A DNA stretch of 64,000 bases from NCBI RefSeq assembly GCF_039555335.1, contig NC_092635.1, forward strand, positions 68,112,058 through 68,176,057, written 5' to 3'. This stretch comes from Amphiura filiformis (Eukaryota; Echinodermata; Ophiuroidea; Amphilepidida; Amphiuridae). The notes beneath the pieces are model-generated. The model did not search any database, was not told the DNA's origin, and saw only the letters and a program-made list of their open reading frames with translations. Below are positions 36,101 through 49,200 of this stretch, in pieces (position 1 is the first letter of the stretch; the number at the start of each line of letters is the position of its first letter). Made by a program: the position numbers and the translations under genes.

Positions 36101-39100
36101 TTTAGGCATTGTGCATGTGTGAAGTACACTAAAATCACTGCTTTTTTTTTCTTGGTTGACATGTACAATGAACCATACTCTCCTTTTGTTCACTGGCAAT
36201 CAAGTTTCAAAATAAGCAAGCACCCAGGAGCCATTTACCCAATGGTCATAACATTTTGGCTCCTGGTCCACACCAAAATCATATGAACCAGGCTCTACAT
36301 ATTTAAAAAAAATAGTAGTTAAAGCAGGTTTTGTATGTGTATTTAATTGAAATTTAAATGACTCTAATAGCTCTTTAAATGGCTCCTGGTTCACTAGATA
36401 ATCACAGGACCAGGAGCTGCTTTTTCCAAATGTGTGGCTCCTGGTCCAGATCTGCTTATTTTGAGGCTTGTTGGCAATACTCACTTTCCACTCATTTTGA
36501 GAGAACATGCCTCATATACAATACATGTGTGTGCTATCCAGGCATGTCAACCAATGTGAGATGTGATCAATGATCATGTCAAGGTCAAATGTCATCTACA
36601 TACAATAAAAATTACAAAATATGTTCAATATGCTTTAAAGTCACAGCAGCTGATAGGTGTATCCCATCCTGCTCTGCAGTACCATAGTAGAACTGCACAT
36701 GCCATAGAAAGTGTACACAAAATCCCTCACTTCAACTTTCAATTACTCACTTATATCACAGGAGCTTAGACTTTTGTTTCAAAAAATATGATCTTAAAGT
36801 ATTGCGAAACTATCCATAGCTCTCAATATCTAAACGGCTCTTGTTTATACATTTGCTATGGAGCAAGTAGATAGACTGCAATGCATGATGGGATACTTCC
36901 TTAAATAGCTGCTGTGCTTTAAAGTGTACAGAAGTTGATGAATGTTGATGGTTTGATCCGTTGGTCAGGGCAGTGGAAGAGGCTCTGTGGGATAGAATCT
37001 GGGGTCATTTAGGGTCAAGTGAGACTAATATTTGGTCATTTCTGCCATATGCTTTGATGAATTTTTTAATGAGACTTGGGCACAATGATCTTCCGGTACA
37101 TGTATATTGGCACCTGTGTGTGGTGTCAACAGATGCAAGGTCAAAGGTCATCTATCTAAGGGTCATATGAGGTTACATTACAAATAAGTTCAAAATGTAC
37201 AGAAGAATTTTGATGGTAATGAATTATTGTGTAAAGTTGTTGTATTGCCCTCCCAAGTCTAAAATCTGGTGAGTCAGCCATCCGGATTTAAAAACAAATC
37301 AACCATTTGATACCAGATACTATTTCACAGTAACATGAGTGAAGAGAGGAAAATGCATATTGGCTGTATTTTCTACCCAATGTTGAAATGAAAAAGTATG
37401 TTGTTGGGATTCAATAAATCGATCCTATCAGGGTTCTAGCTAGCTAGCCCAAGTTGAGTGCTGGCTAATTTTACTTTCTACTAACTATCCTATTTGATTG
37501 CTGGCTTGGGGCACAAATAAGTGAACCATAATGTGAGGGATCCGGGAATATGCTTGGGTATGATGAAAAAATCATTTGTTAACAAATTATTTTAAAAAAA
37601 ACCTCGCCTAGATTGTTGGCCTAATAAGGTGGACATGTTACACACTACATGTACACACAGAGTAATTTGTTAATCTACTGCTTATTTTGGGATCATCATA
37701 GTCAATCAGATAGATACTTATTATTTTGAAATTAAAGCTATTAAATATAATATGTTCATTTTATTTCATTGTGTTAAAAAAAATATTAACATTTAAAATT
37801 CCAATGACTGTCCATAATAGTGAACCAAAATGACATTTTTCATCCCTGATTGCAAGTGACCTTGAGGAAGCCAACATTTTCCCTGGCCCTAGTTGTCACA
37901 GAATTTCGATCAGTGACACATAAATGGATGCAACACTAGACTTCCGCCGGGGGAGGGGGCATGTTTTGAAATAAGACAACAAATCCAGGAGTCCTCCGGA
38001 CCCTTCACTTTTAAATTTCAAGGGTCCTCACCAATTTTCAAAAGTCCGACGCCAGACCCTTGCTTTTGAAATTTCAATGGTCCTCACTAATGTTCAAGAG
38101 TCCGACCAGTTGTTAGTGTTACACATAATAAATTATTATTATCTCAAGTGTTTCCATACCACGGATGAATGGGGATGATACCATGAGGTTGTGTTTATGG
38201 CCATATGAAAACGCGATGGTGTGACGTTGATATATGTTCCAGATTTTCCATTGGAACAACAAAACTAGGATTGTCTGCTCTTTGCTTGGTTCAATTTTAA
38301 GGGTGTGACTGAGTCCCGGAATTGAGTCCGCCCGATAATCCTATTACCAGGCAGGAAATTCCCTGCCGGGTACCCTGAAGTAAAAAAAAAAAAAAAATTA
38401 TTAAAAATTTTTTTTTTTTTTTAAATTTTCGGTTTTGTAGTGTCTCTGGACCTAGACCTAAATGCTAGGATCATGGTTGACCTAAAAAAAAATGAATTTT
38501 GCACATTGTTTTGTAATTTTAATATGAAAATTGATACATAATTTTCATGTCATACTATAGTTGCATTCAAATTCAATGCATTTTGATATTATAATAAATA
38601 TGACATGTGCAAAATTCCATTTTTTTTTTTTTAGGTCAACCATGATCCTAACATTAAATCTAATCAAACTACTAAACCAACTTTTTTTTTTAATTTAATT
38701 TTTTTTGTTGCAATTTGGTGCCGGTTACCCGCCGAAAAATCTTGGTACCCGGGCACAAAATTACCCGAAAATCACACCCCTATTCAATTTGTACGGGTCA
38801 AGCTGACCTGTACCATAGGAAATTTGCGGGTCGGTGCCTACTTTCACAGGTATTTGATGCAAGGATGCGCCTTATTTCAAACGCTGGGCGGGGGAGGCAG
38901 TTAGAATTTGGGCTGGGGTAATTTTTTATTTTTCATAGTTTCTTAAAAGTTTAAAATGACTTTCAGCACAAAAAGTTCAACTAACCTTGAATTTTTGATG
39001 TGTGACACACTTCTTCATCAGAAGAAGTCCTGTGATGTTGTGATGGACTTGCGCTTTTGTTTGCCATTGGCGACTTTTGGTCGAATGAGGGTTTTGTATA

Positions 39101-40194
39101 AGGTTGGCAATTCCCGTCCTTGATCGCAATATAGTTGTGGCAATTTCTTCTTGATCTGGATGGCCTCCCACACACACTAAACAGGGGTACTCTCTATCAC
39201 CCTTGGCTAAAACATTCTTGGGCTCCCAGTCAATGTTGTGGCGAGAATCTGTTTTTTGTTTTCATTCAACATTGAAAATTCAAGGTTCAGAAATTGTTTA
39301 TTACCAGGCACATGCATGAACTTGCATTACTATTTTTATAGGATTTTCTTTATTCCATTATTTTGTTCATGGAACTTTTTTTGCTCAAAAAGCTTCTTAT
39401 TGTCCAGGGCTCATCATTGTGATTTTCATTGAACATGTGTTTAGGTGGGGTCAGAGTTGAACTGCAGACGGTCGAGATCTGCAGCCCTGGTGGATGTAAT
39501 TCAGTAAACATCATAACACCAGCTCATCATTCCCATTGATTTGTACTGAAACCCAGAGGTAACAGATACAGATCAGAGTTATCCCTACTGATTAAGAAAT
39601 AACTGATTTGATACAGAGACTCAGTGTATTTATGTACCTGAATGGTGTATATTGATTCTATGGTGTTGAAAAGAAGCAAATCAAAGTGGGTCTTATTCAT
39701 GAATTGTCTTAATCTATATGTATTTTAGGAGAATAAAAATAAATCTTGATGAGTTTGAATTTCAATTAAGATAAAGGGGAAATATCTAGATGAAATACAT
39801 ATTTTGGAAAGATCAATAAAATTGAGTAAAATTGGCTGAGTATGTACAGGGTACATGTATGTACAGTGTGTGACCTTGTGAGGGCAGTAGCATGAATAAT
39901 GCAGCAGTTGTGCTCAGTAAATTGTGATTAATTATTCATGAGATGTAGTGCAGATAGGTGGCAGTAGCACACCTTGATTGCAGGGACAGAACAAAAGTTT
40001 ATTTGATATGGTCTAGTGATTATTAATATCTTTCCTATAAAATGTGTTCAAATATTATGTTATACATGTAGGTTTAATATTAGCTTCTGCCATTATTTGA
40101 TTATAAATTAATATGAAGATTAAAAGTTGTGTTGTAATATCACTTAGGACAGGTGACAGACTGCCAGCTAATGAATTATATATCATTCATGTAT

Positions 40195-40289
<95 letters not shown>

Positions 40290-43200
40290 TTTTGATTTTT
40301 AAATATTTTTAGTATTTTCATCATAAAGAGGTAGTTCAAACTTCAAAACAGTCAGACAAAATAGAAATAAAGAGTTTCTTTTTCTTTCTTTGATTCAGGA
40401 ATGGAAAGAGTACAAGCTGCAAAAGGACACAGAATTACGATTTGAGGTGGAACAAAATGCCTCGGTCATTGTCAAGGTTAGTTTGTGTTACTGTAAGTTT
40501 CAGTTAAGCTACATTTACATGTGTAACTAAAGTTGTCTTGGTTATAGTGTGATCAGCTTGTAATAGGCGGGAAATGTTAGGCTTTTACATGTACCACTAC
40601 GCCAAAAAGTAGATCCACGTTAAGAGTGCTATTAGTTGACCGGTCTGGTCTATATTTTGTCTGTTAAAGAAAGCAGACAAAGTATAGGACTTGAATTATA
40701 ATTTGTGATGCTTCTGGCGAGATGTCACCAGGACATTCTCAAAATACACTATTTTGATATTAATCCCCGATGTTATAAGGCCCGCCGATTACGAGCTGAT
40801 CAAAGTATAGTTAGTTACTCTGTAGTTTAGTTAGTCTCTCTCCCTCTCTCTCTCTCTTTATCTTCTCTCTCTTTTCTCACTCTCATTTTCTTCCTCTCTT
40901 TCTTTCACCTCCCTTTTTCTTTTTCCCTTGTTTCCTCCCTTTCCCCCTCCAAAGCTGCATGTATTCATAAGATTTAGAACCTGAAGTCATGTATGTGGGT
41001 TATATTTATTAGTAGAAATCAAAGCATGTACATTTCTACATGACAACATGTGCAGTATTGTGCACCCCCTACACATAACCCCTACACACACCCTTCGCAC
41101 AGTCGCACACACCCCACATATTACTCAATCACACACATATTCGTTTTAATTGATTATTTTATATTTACCCTGGCAGAATCAAATATAAACAGCATTTGTG
41201 TCTTACTTGCATGCATGTACTTGTTATTTTCCCTTTACAGTTAAAAGACGGATTAGCTGAGATATTTGGTACAGAGCTGATCAGGAATCACAACTACACA
41301 TTTACTTCCGGGGCAAAGATTGCACTCTTCACATGGCATGGCTGCACTGTTAACATATCCTTGGCTTAAAATTGCAGCTTTATTATGGATAAGAGCAAGA
41401 GCAAGTTTAGAATGTGGCTTGAAATTCATAAATAGAGCAAAAATGTGAAGAGGGATTGATGGAAAGGGGTGGAGAGAGGGATGGGAGGGAGGGAGGCAAT
41501 AAGGTAGTGAAAAAGTGTGGATGCAGGTGAGTGAGGCATGAATGAGTAAGGAGTAGGTGTAATTTAAGATGAGTAAATTAAATGAGTGAGTGATTAAATG
41601 AGTTGAGGGATGAATGCGTGTGAGAAGTGAGTGAGTGCGTTCATATTCACCGGCGATCAGGGACTTTTTTGTGTCTTTTCACGCCAAGAAGGGACATCAG
41701 ACAAACTGGGACATCCTCAGTTTTATAAAATAAAAAGTATTTTTAAATACTTAAGGTATGACTTAAAAGTCATAGTACTTGTCATCTTCCTTGACGGCAT
41801 CACACTTAAGAGGCAAGACAGAGGTAGCCTATGTCTCTAAGGAGACACCAATGATTACATACCTCAACACACACGCAGCCTTGGAACAAATGAGACAACA
41901 AGCCGAGAGTGAAGGAACAAGAGGCCCAAGGGTAAGTTTAATACCGAGTTGATTAAGTTGATTTAGCAAAATGAAAATATATTTTGTACTAAAAATTGAT
42001 TGCCAATTTTGTTTATGATACCTGCATATCAAGAAATATAATGTGGCATAGTTTCAATAGTCAATGTCAATTGCTTCCTCTACCCCATACAATGTTGACT
42101 AAAGCTGTGTCAACATTGCTTAATGGGGGTTATGTGGTATGTATAAGGGGGGATTCTGCTTCAAATACATGGCAGACTTGTGTTGGGATATTGTGCCAAC
42201 CATTTTGTTTAAAACTAAAGTTTCTTTCATTTGCCAAAATTTATTAGGAAAGATCTTCCTGGCTCCCTACCTAAAAGTAATGAACTAGCTTTTAATTTGC
42301 TATGCAGGCTAAATAATAATAGGCTTTAGTCAAAAAAGGTGCAGCCAAGTTTTATGAGGGCAACAGTTCCTTTTCCATAGAACAAAGTGATTATTGATTC
42401 AGGATCTGACTGCATACACCTTGACTGGGGCCAAGGAGACACCCTTCTGGAAAGTAATGAGTACTAAGCTGTCATATATGTCCCCCACCTAATAAAAGTT
42501 ATGTTGCCATTATTTTCAGGTGATGGTTGTAGGGCCTACAGATGTTGGCAAGAGCACTCTATGCAAAATACTTCTTACATACGGTGTGAGGGTCGGACGC
42601 AGACCAACATTTGTGGACATTGATGTCGGGCAGGTAGGAATTAATGCCTATGTGGTACAATCTGATCCAACCAGCAGTGGCGTGCGCAAAGGGGGGGGGG
42701 CAGGGGGCCATGGCCCACCCACTTTTGTTGGTCATTCGGGGGAAAAACGTTAAAAACGTCTAAATTTGCTCCTAATCGGACTCCATTCGGGGGAACTGAA
42801 CAGCCTGCCCCCCCACTTTCAATGTGCTGCGCACGCCACTGCCAACCAGGAATGTTTAAGTTCTGAAAATTTAGTTATTATCATCATCCACTTGAACAAT
42901 AACCAAGTGTGATATAGTATATATGGGTAAAGTTAGTTTGACTGAATTCTTTCCCACAATATAATATGCAGGTGTTAACAGGCTGTTAGCATCCCAAACA
43001 CGCGACCAGCTGAGTGTGCAATACATATTCCTGTGCGACGTAAGCTATGGGTTGTCCAGGATATGCAATGACAGGGTAATTCCCCGGGGTAATTCAGTCA
43101 AATTGCCTTTGGATAGAAGGATCCATGTATCATTGATGTATTGTTGATTCCTTGCATCCTTTACTCTACACTGCCTTTATGTTTTTTTGCCTAAGATGAA

Positions 43201-46200
43201 GGAAGGAAGGAAGAAAGAAGATGCATATAGTTTGATCAGCTCGTAATAGGCTGGAAATGTTAGGCTTTTTCCCCTAAGCCGAAAAGAGTGCTATCAGTGG
43301 ACCTGTCTGGTCTACATTTTGTGTGTTGAAAAAAGTAGATAAAGTAAAGGACTTGAATTAATAGTGTGTGATGCTTCTGGTGAGATGTCATAGACAATTT
43401 TCAAAATAAAATATTTTGATATTAATCTGTGATGTTATAAGGCCCGCAGATTAAGAGCCTATCAAAATATAGAAAAGTTGTTTTTGAACCACATACCCCT
43501 CGGGTGCGAAGTACAACACCAAGGTTAGTAAGCCATGACTGCGTGGGCTTGTAGTCACCTTGTGCTGTATTGCTTTGTATGGTCTAGTGAGCAAGCTACA
43601 TTAGTCTACCACTTTGGTGCCAATATGCCTGGTGCCTATCTCAAGTTGTATAAAATCTTGATTCAGCCCTCGAATTAAGGATCTGAAGGGGCACAACAAC
43701 TTTTTTAGGTCAAGTTGATAACTGCCTTGGATTTTCACTGAAAAGGCAAGGCAGCACGGTAGTTTGTAATATTTCAAGAGGGCATCATGGCAACTGTTGA
43801 ACATTTGAGAAGGGCACCAAGGCAATTTTTCAAAAGTGAAGAAGACACACACAAACAGTCTGATAGATGATTTTATAATGAAGGGGCAGGGCTGGGGCAC
43901 CGACGGCAACTTCATTAAAGGGCACGGCAAGTGACTGTCATCGGTAAATGACATATTTTGAGGGCATTACGGCAGTGGGGATGGGCACCCACAGCATTAT
44001 GATGTGGGTTAATTCGAGGGATGTCTTAATTTATAATGTTATTTTTTATTTACAGGGCTCCATCTCAGTACCAAGTACAGTAGGTTTACTTCAAGTAGAG
44101 AGACCAGCCGATGTAGAAGAAGGATTTGCCTTGCTAGCTCCATTGGTGTATCATTTCGGTGCTAATACGCCCGGTGACAATCTCAAATTATATAAAATCT
44201 TGACATCGAGATTGGCAGAGGTATTCAATCAGAAATGCAAGAACGATCAAAAAAGTAAGTTGATGGTTGAGGACAAGAAGGCATTTTCTGCAATAGCTGC
44301 CATATAGACTTTTGACAATTTCTGTATTGTATATCAGACACAATCTTAAAATATGACACTTGGCAGCCATGCAGATCATGCTTTCTTGCCCTCACCCCTT
44401 GAAGTGTCGTGATTGATTCTATCAAATTCTAGTTTCTTCAAAATGTGAACTTTGGAAGCTCAAATCAGTAGTGAAAAAAAAACTTGCCCTACTGGACTCT
44501 ACTACAAACCAGAAATGTTTGTGAAATGTCTTGAAAGCTAAGTGCATCATTATATGTTGGATATGTAAAGAACAGCAGCAGATCCAATGTAAACTTTCAC
44601 ACAATGTTCGCAATGGGCTAGAATTGAAGACTAGTTTGCGTCTGACGTCAGGGCAAAGGTGCAGCGTGATTGGTTGCTAACATGTGTGGGGGTGGGTGTG
44701 TGTGTGTTTCATCACAAGATGACATAGAGTTCCATTTAACAATACATACATACTCTCATTTGAAGTGAAAAAGATGTTTCATCTCAGAACCATTTTATGT
44801 ATGCTAAATAGCCATTGTCTGATTATTTCAGGTGATGTGAGTGGCTGCGTCATTAATACATGTGGTTGGGTCAAAGGAGATGGGTATGAGTGCATCAAAC
44901 ATGCTGCAAAGGCATTTGAAGGTGAGTTTGGATTTTACTCTAGCCTGTAGCCATTTTTACCTTGTTTTGGTTTCTGAAATTTTGCCTTTGCTTGATTTTG
45001 CTTTTCAAAATAATTAGTTTCACAGTCAAGTTCACCTGTCCTGTGTCAGCATTGGGCAATTTGAGATACGGGTTGTCAAATTTCATGCAGAGGTCAAAAT
45101 TACTCAAATGTTTTATTATCTATTTACTTGATAAGCCCATAAGCTTCACTTGAGTGAGAAGGGTGTTGAGACATCAACACACACAGTTCTACTAGAGTGA
45201 GAGGGGTGTTGAGACATCAACACACACAGTCCTACTTGAGTGAGAGGGGTGTTGAGACATCAACACACAGTTCTACTTGAGTGAGAGGGGTGTTGAGACA
45301 TCAACACACAGTTCTACTAGAGTGAGAGGGGTGTTGAGACATCAACACACAGTTCTACTTGAGTGAGAGGGGTGTTGAGACATCAACACACAGTTCTACT
45401 TGAGTGAGAGGGGTGTTGAGACATCAACACACAGTTCTACTTGAGTGAGAGGGGTGTTGAGACATCAACACACAGTCCTACTTGAGTGAGAGGGGTGTTG
45501 AGACATCAATGCACACAGTTCTACTTTGAGTGAGAAGGGTGTTGAGACATCAACACACAGTTCTACTAGAGTGAGAGGGGTGTTGAGACATCAACACACA
45601 CAGTTCTACTTGAGTGAGAGGGGTGTTGAGACATCAACACAGTTCTACTTGAGTGAGAGGGGTGTTGAGACATCAACACAGTCCTACTTGAGCGAGGGGT
45701 GTTGAGACATCAACACACAGTCCTACTTGAGTGAGAGGAGTGTTGAGATATCAACACACAGTCCTACTTGAGTGAGAGGGGTGTTGAGACATCAACACAC
45801 AGTCCTACTTGAGTGAGAGGGGTGTTGAGACATCAACACACACAGTTCTACTTGAGTGAGAGGGGTGTTGAGACATCAACGCACACACTCTATGGGGGGA
45901 AACCTAACACCCCTCTCAGTCAAGTGAATCTTGCCCTCAAGTCAATAATAGGTATACTATAAAATTTGTATTAGCTTGAAAAGACAACTTTTAAAAGTGA
46001 TCAATCACATGACAAAATTTTGTTTATTATTTTTACAAAGTTCCATGAGTGTGAGAGAGATGAAATAGAGAAGATATAGCAGGTGTTTATGTGAATATTA
46101 ATGCATGAGTTGTGACCAAAATATGCAGTAATAAAACGTGTACACAAATCCTGTATCATAAATGCTAGCGCCTTGCAATGCGTCAAATGTAACATGCATG

Positions 46201-49200
46201 TACACAATTGTGTGACTGTTTGACCTTTTGCATGTACAACAGGATTTCATAAAGGGCATATAGGCTACAGCCAAGCTATCCATGTACAGCATGCTAAGGG
46301 CATGCGATTGTGACCACAGTGCACAACCAGATCTCTGAACAGTTTTGATACAGATTTTAGGATGTTTCTGTACATTATTATGTTTGTGTGAAAATATTGG
46401 ATCCAAAACATAATAATGGTAAAATTGGATGCTTTACGCCCATTATTTATTGGTCTCACTATGAGTTTTAAAACTATTGAACTTGTCTCGAACTTGTCTA
46501 TGTTTCATCCAATAGACCTTTTCATATCAAGATCGGAAAAGTTCGGAAGACCGCGATATTTATTTAGTAAGCTAGGGGGTCAAATTGTACCCAAACTGGC
46601 AGACAAGAAATGTCATGAATTACGACACCCTTTGCGCGAAAATACAGCTTATTAAGCCAATTTGAACATGGGGTCATCGCAGAAATATTTTCCTAGCATA
46701 TTGAGCTAACACCTCTGCTACTTGGTTTTTTCACAATAAGATACTAATGGAAAGAAATGGATAATGTCCGTAATTTTTCGTCAGTTAAATTTTTTTCCAG
46801 AACGTGTTTGTTTACGTTCATCACCTTTTCCATAGTCAGTCTCTTACACAACGCTACAACCACACGCTTAATTGCACGTTGAGTATCATTGGCAAAAGTA
46901 CCTCTCTCGTCCCTAAATTGACAATCGAAAGTTCATCGTAGTTATGATGCCTGTTACACATTGGAACTTCGCACTGTCATGATGCTGAAGAGGTACTTTT
47001 AGACGCGCGCGACAGGGGAAATTATTTCATGCTTCGGGTTTTATCGGAATTACTCAGTATGAAAAGGTCTATATTTTAAAGCTCATAGCTCGACCAATAA
47101 ATATGGGCTCAATCGATCAATTTTATACCAACATCTTAACCAATCACAGATTCCGCTACCTAGTGGTGTAAGCTGCAACCTAACATTGTATTTCCTGATT
47201 TTCTTTCAGTGGATGTGATTATTGTATTGGACCAGGAAAGATTATATAATGAATTAGTACGAGATATGCCATCATTTGTCAAAGTAGTGTTACAACCAAA
47301 ATCTGGAGGGGTAAGTTGAACTCGAGAAAATATTGAGGATATTCAGGGTGTGGCTTCATTAAGATATTGATTATATTCAGGGTGTGGCTTCATCTGGGGT
47401 CCATTTCACTAAACTTTACGAAGCTTCGTAAGTCTCTAAATCATTCGTAACTTTCCAACTTTGTAAGTAAAAGGGATTTAATACAGGAACCCTTCGTAAT
47501 GTAAGTTACATCTAGTATTGAGTATTCGTAACTTTACGAATGGTTACTTGAGTTACAAGGGGTTAAAAGTTTAGTGAAATGGACCTGTGAACTCACTACA
47601 AATCTTGAGACCATTAGTAGTACTACATGTTGAATTTATGTAATTATGATAGTTTTAGGCCCTAACAAAGTTTTGATGCATGATATATCTTGAAATCTAA
47701 ACAAGACACGGTCTAATCGATCTCTATACAGATCTGTGTGATCAGGTCAAATGATTTTCTATCTATAGTTTTGTTTTGTTCTGTCTTTCATTATAGTACG
47801 TATTTCAATGATTTCTAGACCCATCAATTACAGAGGTAGGCCCAGTGTCTAAATCGTATTTTCTCTGTATCTCTTTGCAGGTCGTTGAGAGGTCACAGAA
47901 TTTCCGTAGGACAGCCAGAGACGAAAGAATACGTGAATATTTCTATGGTTTCAGGAATAAACTGTATCCTCACTCATTTCAAGTTCGCTTCGCAGACGTA
48001 GACATCTTTAAAATTGGTGGTAAGTTGGTCAATAATACGCTTTTTTTCTTCTTTTTTTTATTCCAATACCTGCAAATTTCTTTGTAAAAATTGTGTGCAT
48101 ATATTACCCAAATTAAATTTGCATTGTACACAAGGTTTCTATGTAACTTGGTGTTTGTCTAGCACGAGACATAATTCTAAAAGATTGTTTTGAAAATTGC
48201 TATGACTAGTAAAGATCAAGCGTAAACTTTGATTCAGGTGAACATGTGTAACCCACAAGAACACATGAGAAAGTACATTGTTTGTGAAAGACTGAACTTC
48301 TGGTTTATCGTTTGTGTAAAACTACATGGAATTAGTACAGCTTTATTCTGTAAGCTGCTAATGGAGTCTTTACACTACTAGTCTAAATCATGAATATCTT
48401 GCACCAAAGATACATCAAACTTCTTGCATGCATAATGGACCATTGACAATTTGCATCAACATCTCTGCATGCATGCATTGATTTGTTTAACTTCTCTCTC
48501 AACATTACTCTGTTTTTGACCTGTGAGTATTGCGCCTTTCCTGTTGAATCCCTGGAGATGACTCTATCGTCCACACAGGTGGTGTGGATTTCAGGTTACC
48601 TGAATGGGTGACTCCATTTGAAATTCACACTCCATGTGTGGGAGATTAAAGTTGTTTCTTCTATAGGGGTGTGTGGATTTCAATTGGAATAACTCAGTTA
48701 TTTGCCGATTCATTTTACATACACATTTTGTAGTTTGTTGTCATTTGTGACAATTGTTACTTTTCTCTTCACAGCCCCTGCCGTTCCCAACTCATGTTTA
48801 CCTCTTGGTATGACGCCAGAAGACAACCAAACTAAACTAGTGCCTGTACAACCAAGTAAGTACCCTATTTGTCTCAGTTTCATAGACAAAAGCGGGGCAG
48901 GGTCCTGGTGCCCCCAGTACCGACGGCCTATAGGTACATCACAACCAGTCGGTACAATTCTCCACATGTCATTAAAAGAATTTGACTGCTCAGTGCCAGA
49001 AATGGGTAAGTGCAATAGCTGCCCCTGTGAACATTTGCAAATTTACACACAGTATATTTTAACTCATATACACATGGCAGCTACACATGGCTGTTGTTGC
49101 ACTTATCCACTTCTGGCACTGCGCAGTCAAATTATCTGATTGATGGTCTGTTTTCGCCTCAGTTGAGCATTAAAATTGCAGTTTTCTTGTGCTTTACATG

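Noticed and set aside
40113..40295. ORF ending in [10 protein letters not shown] repeats
   Set aside because: Translation of the ATTT microsatellite.
41350..41810. GT-AG splicing for CLP1 intron 3 (donor at GTTAAC, acceptor at TTAAG)
   Set aside because: These sites lack consensus, drop conserved residues and leave the frame wrong. The AT-AC sites with a perfect U12 branch point restore it.
42520..42753. 77-codon ORF containing the P-loop as a separate small GTPase
   Set aside because: It is CLP1 exon 5 read through its donor into a MITE.
43948..44307. 119-codon ORF starting before CLP1 exon 6
   Set aside because: It is exon 6 extended into intron sequence on both sides; acceptor and donor sites define the exon as 44056-44254.
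45146..45889. CRISPR-like array
   Set aside because: Units are contiguous with no unique spacers, and the locus is an intron of an animal gene. It is a minisatellite.
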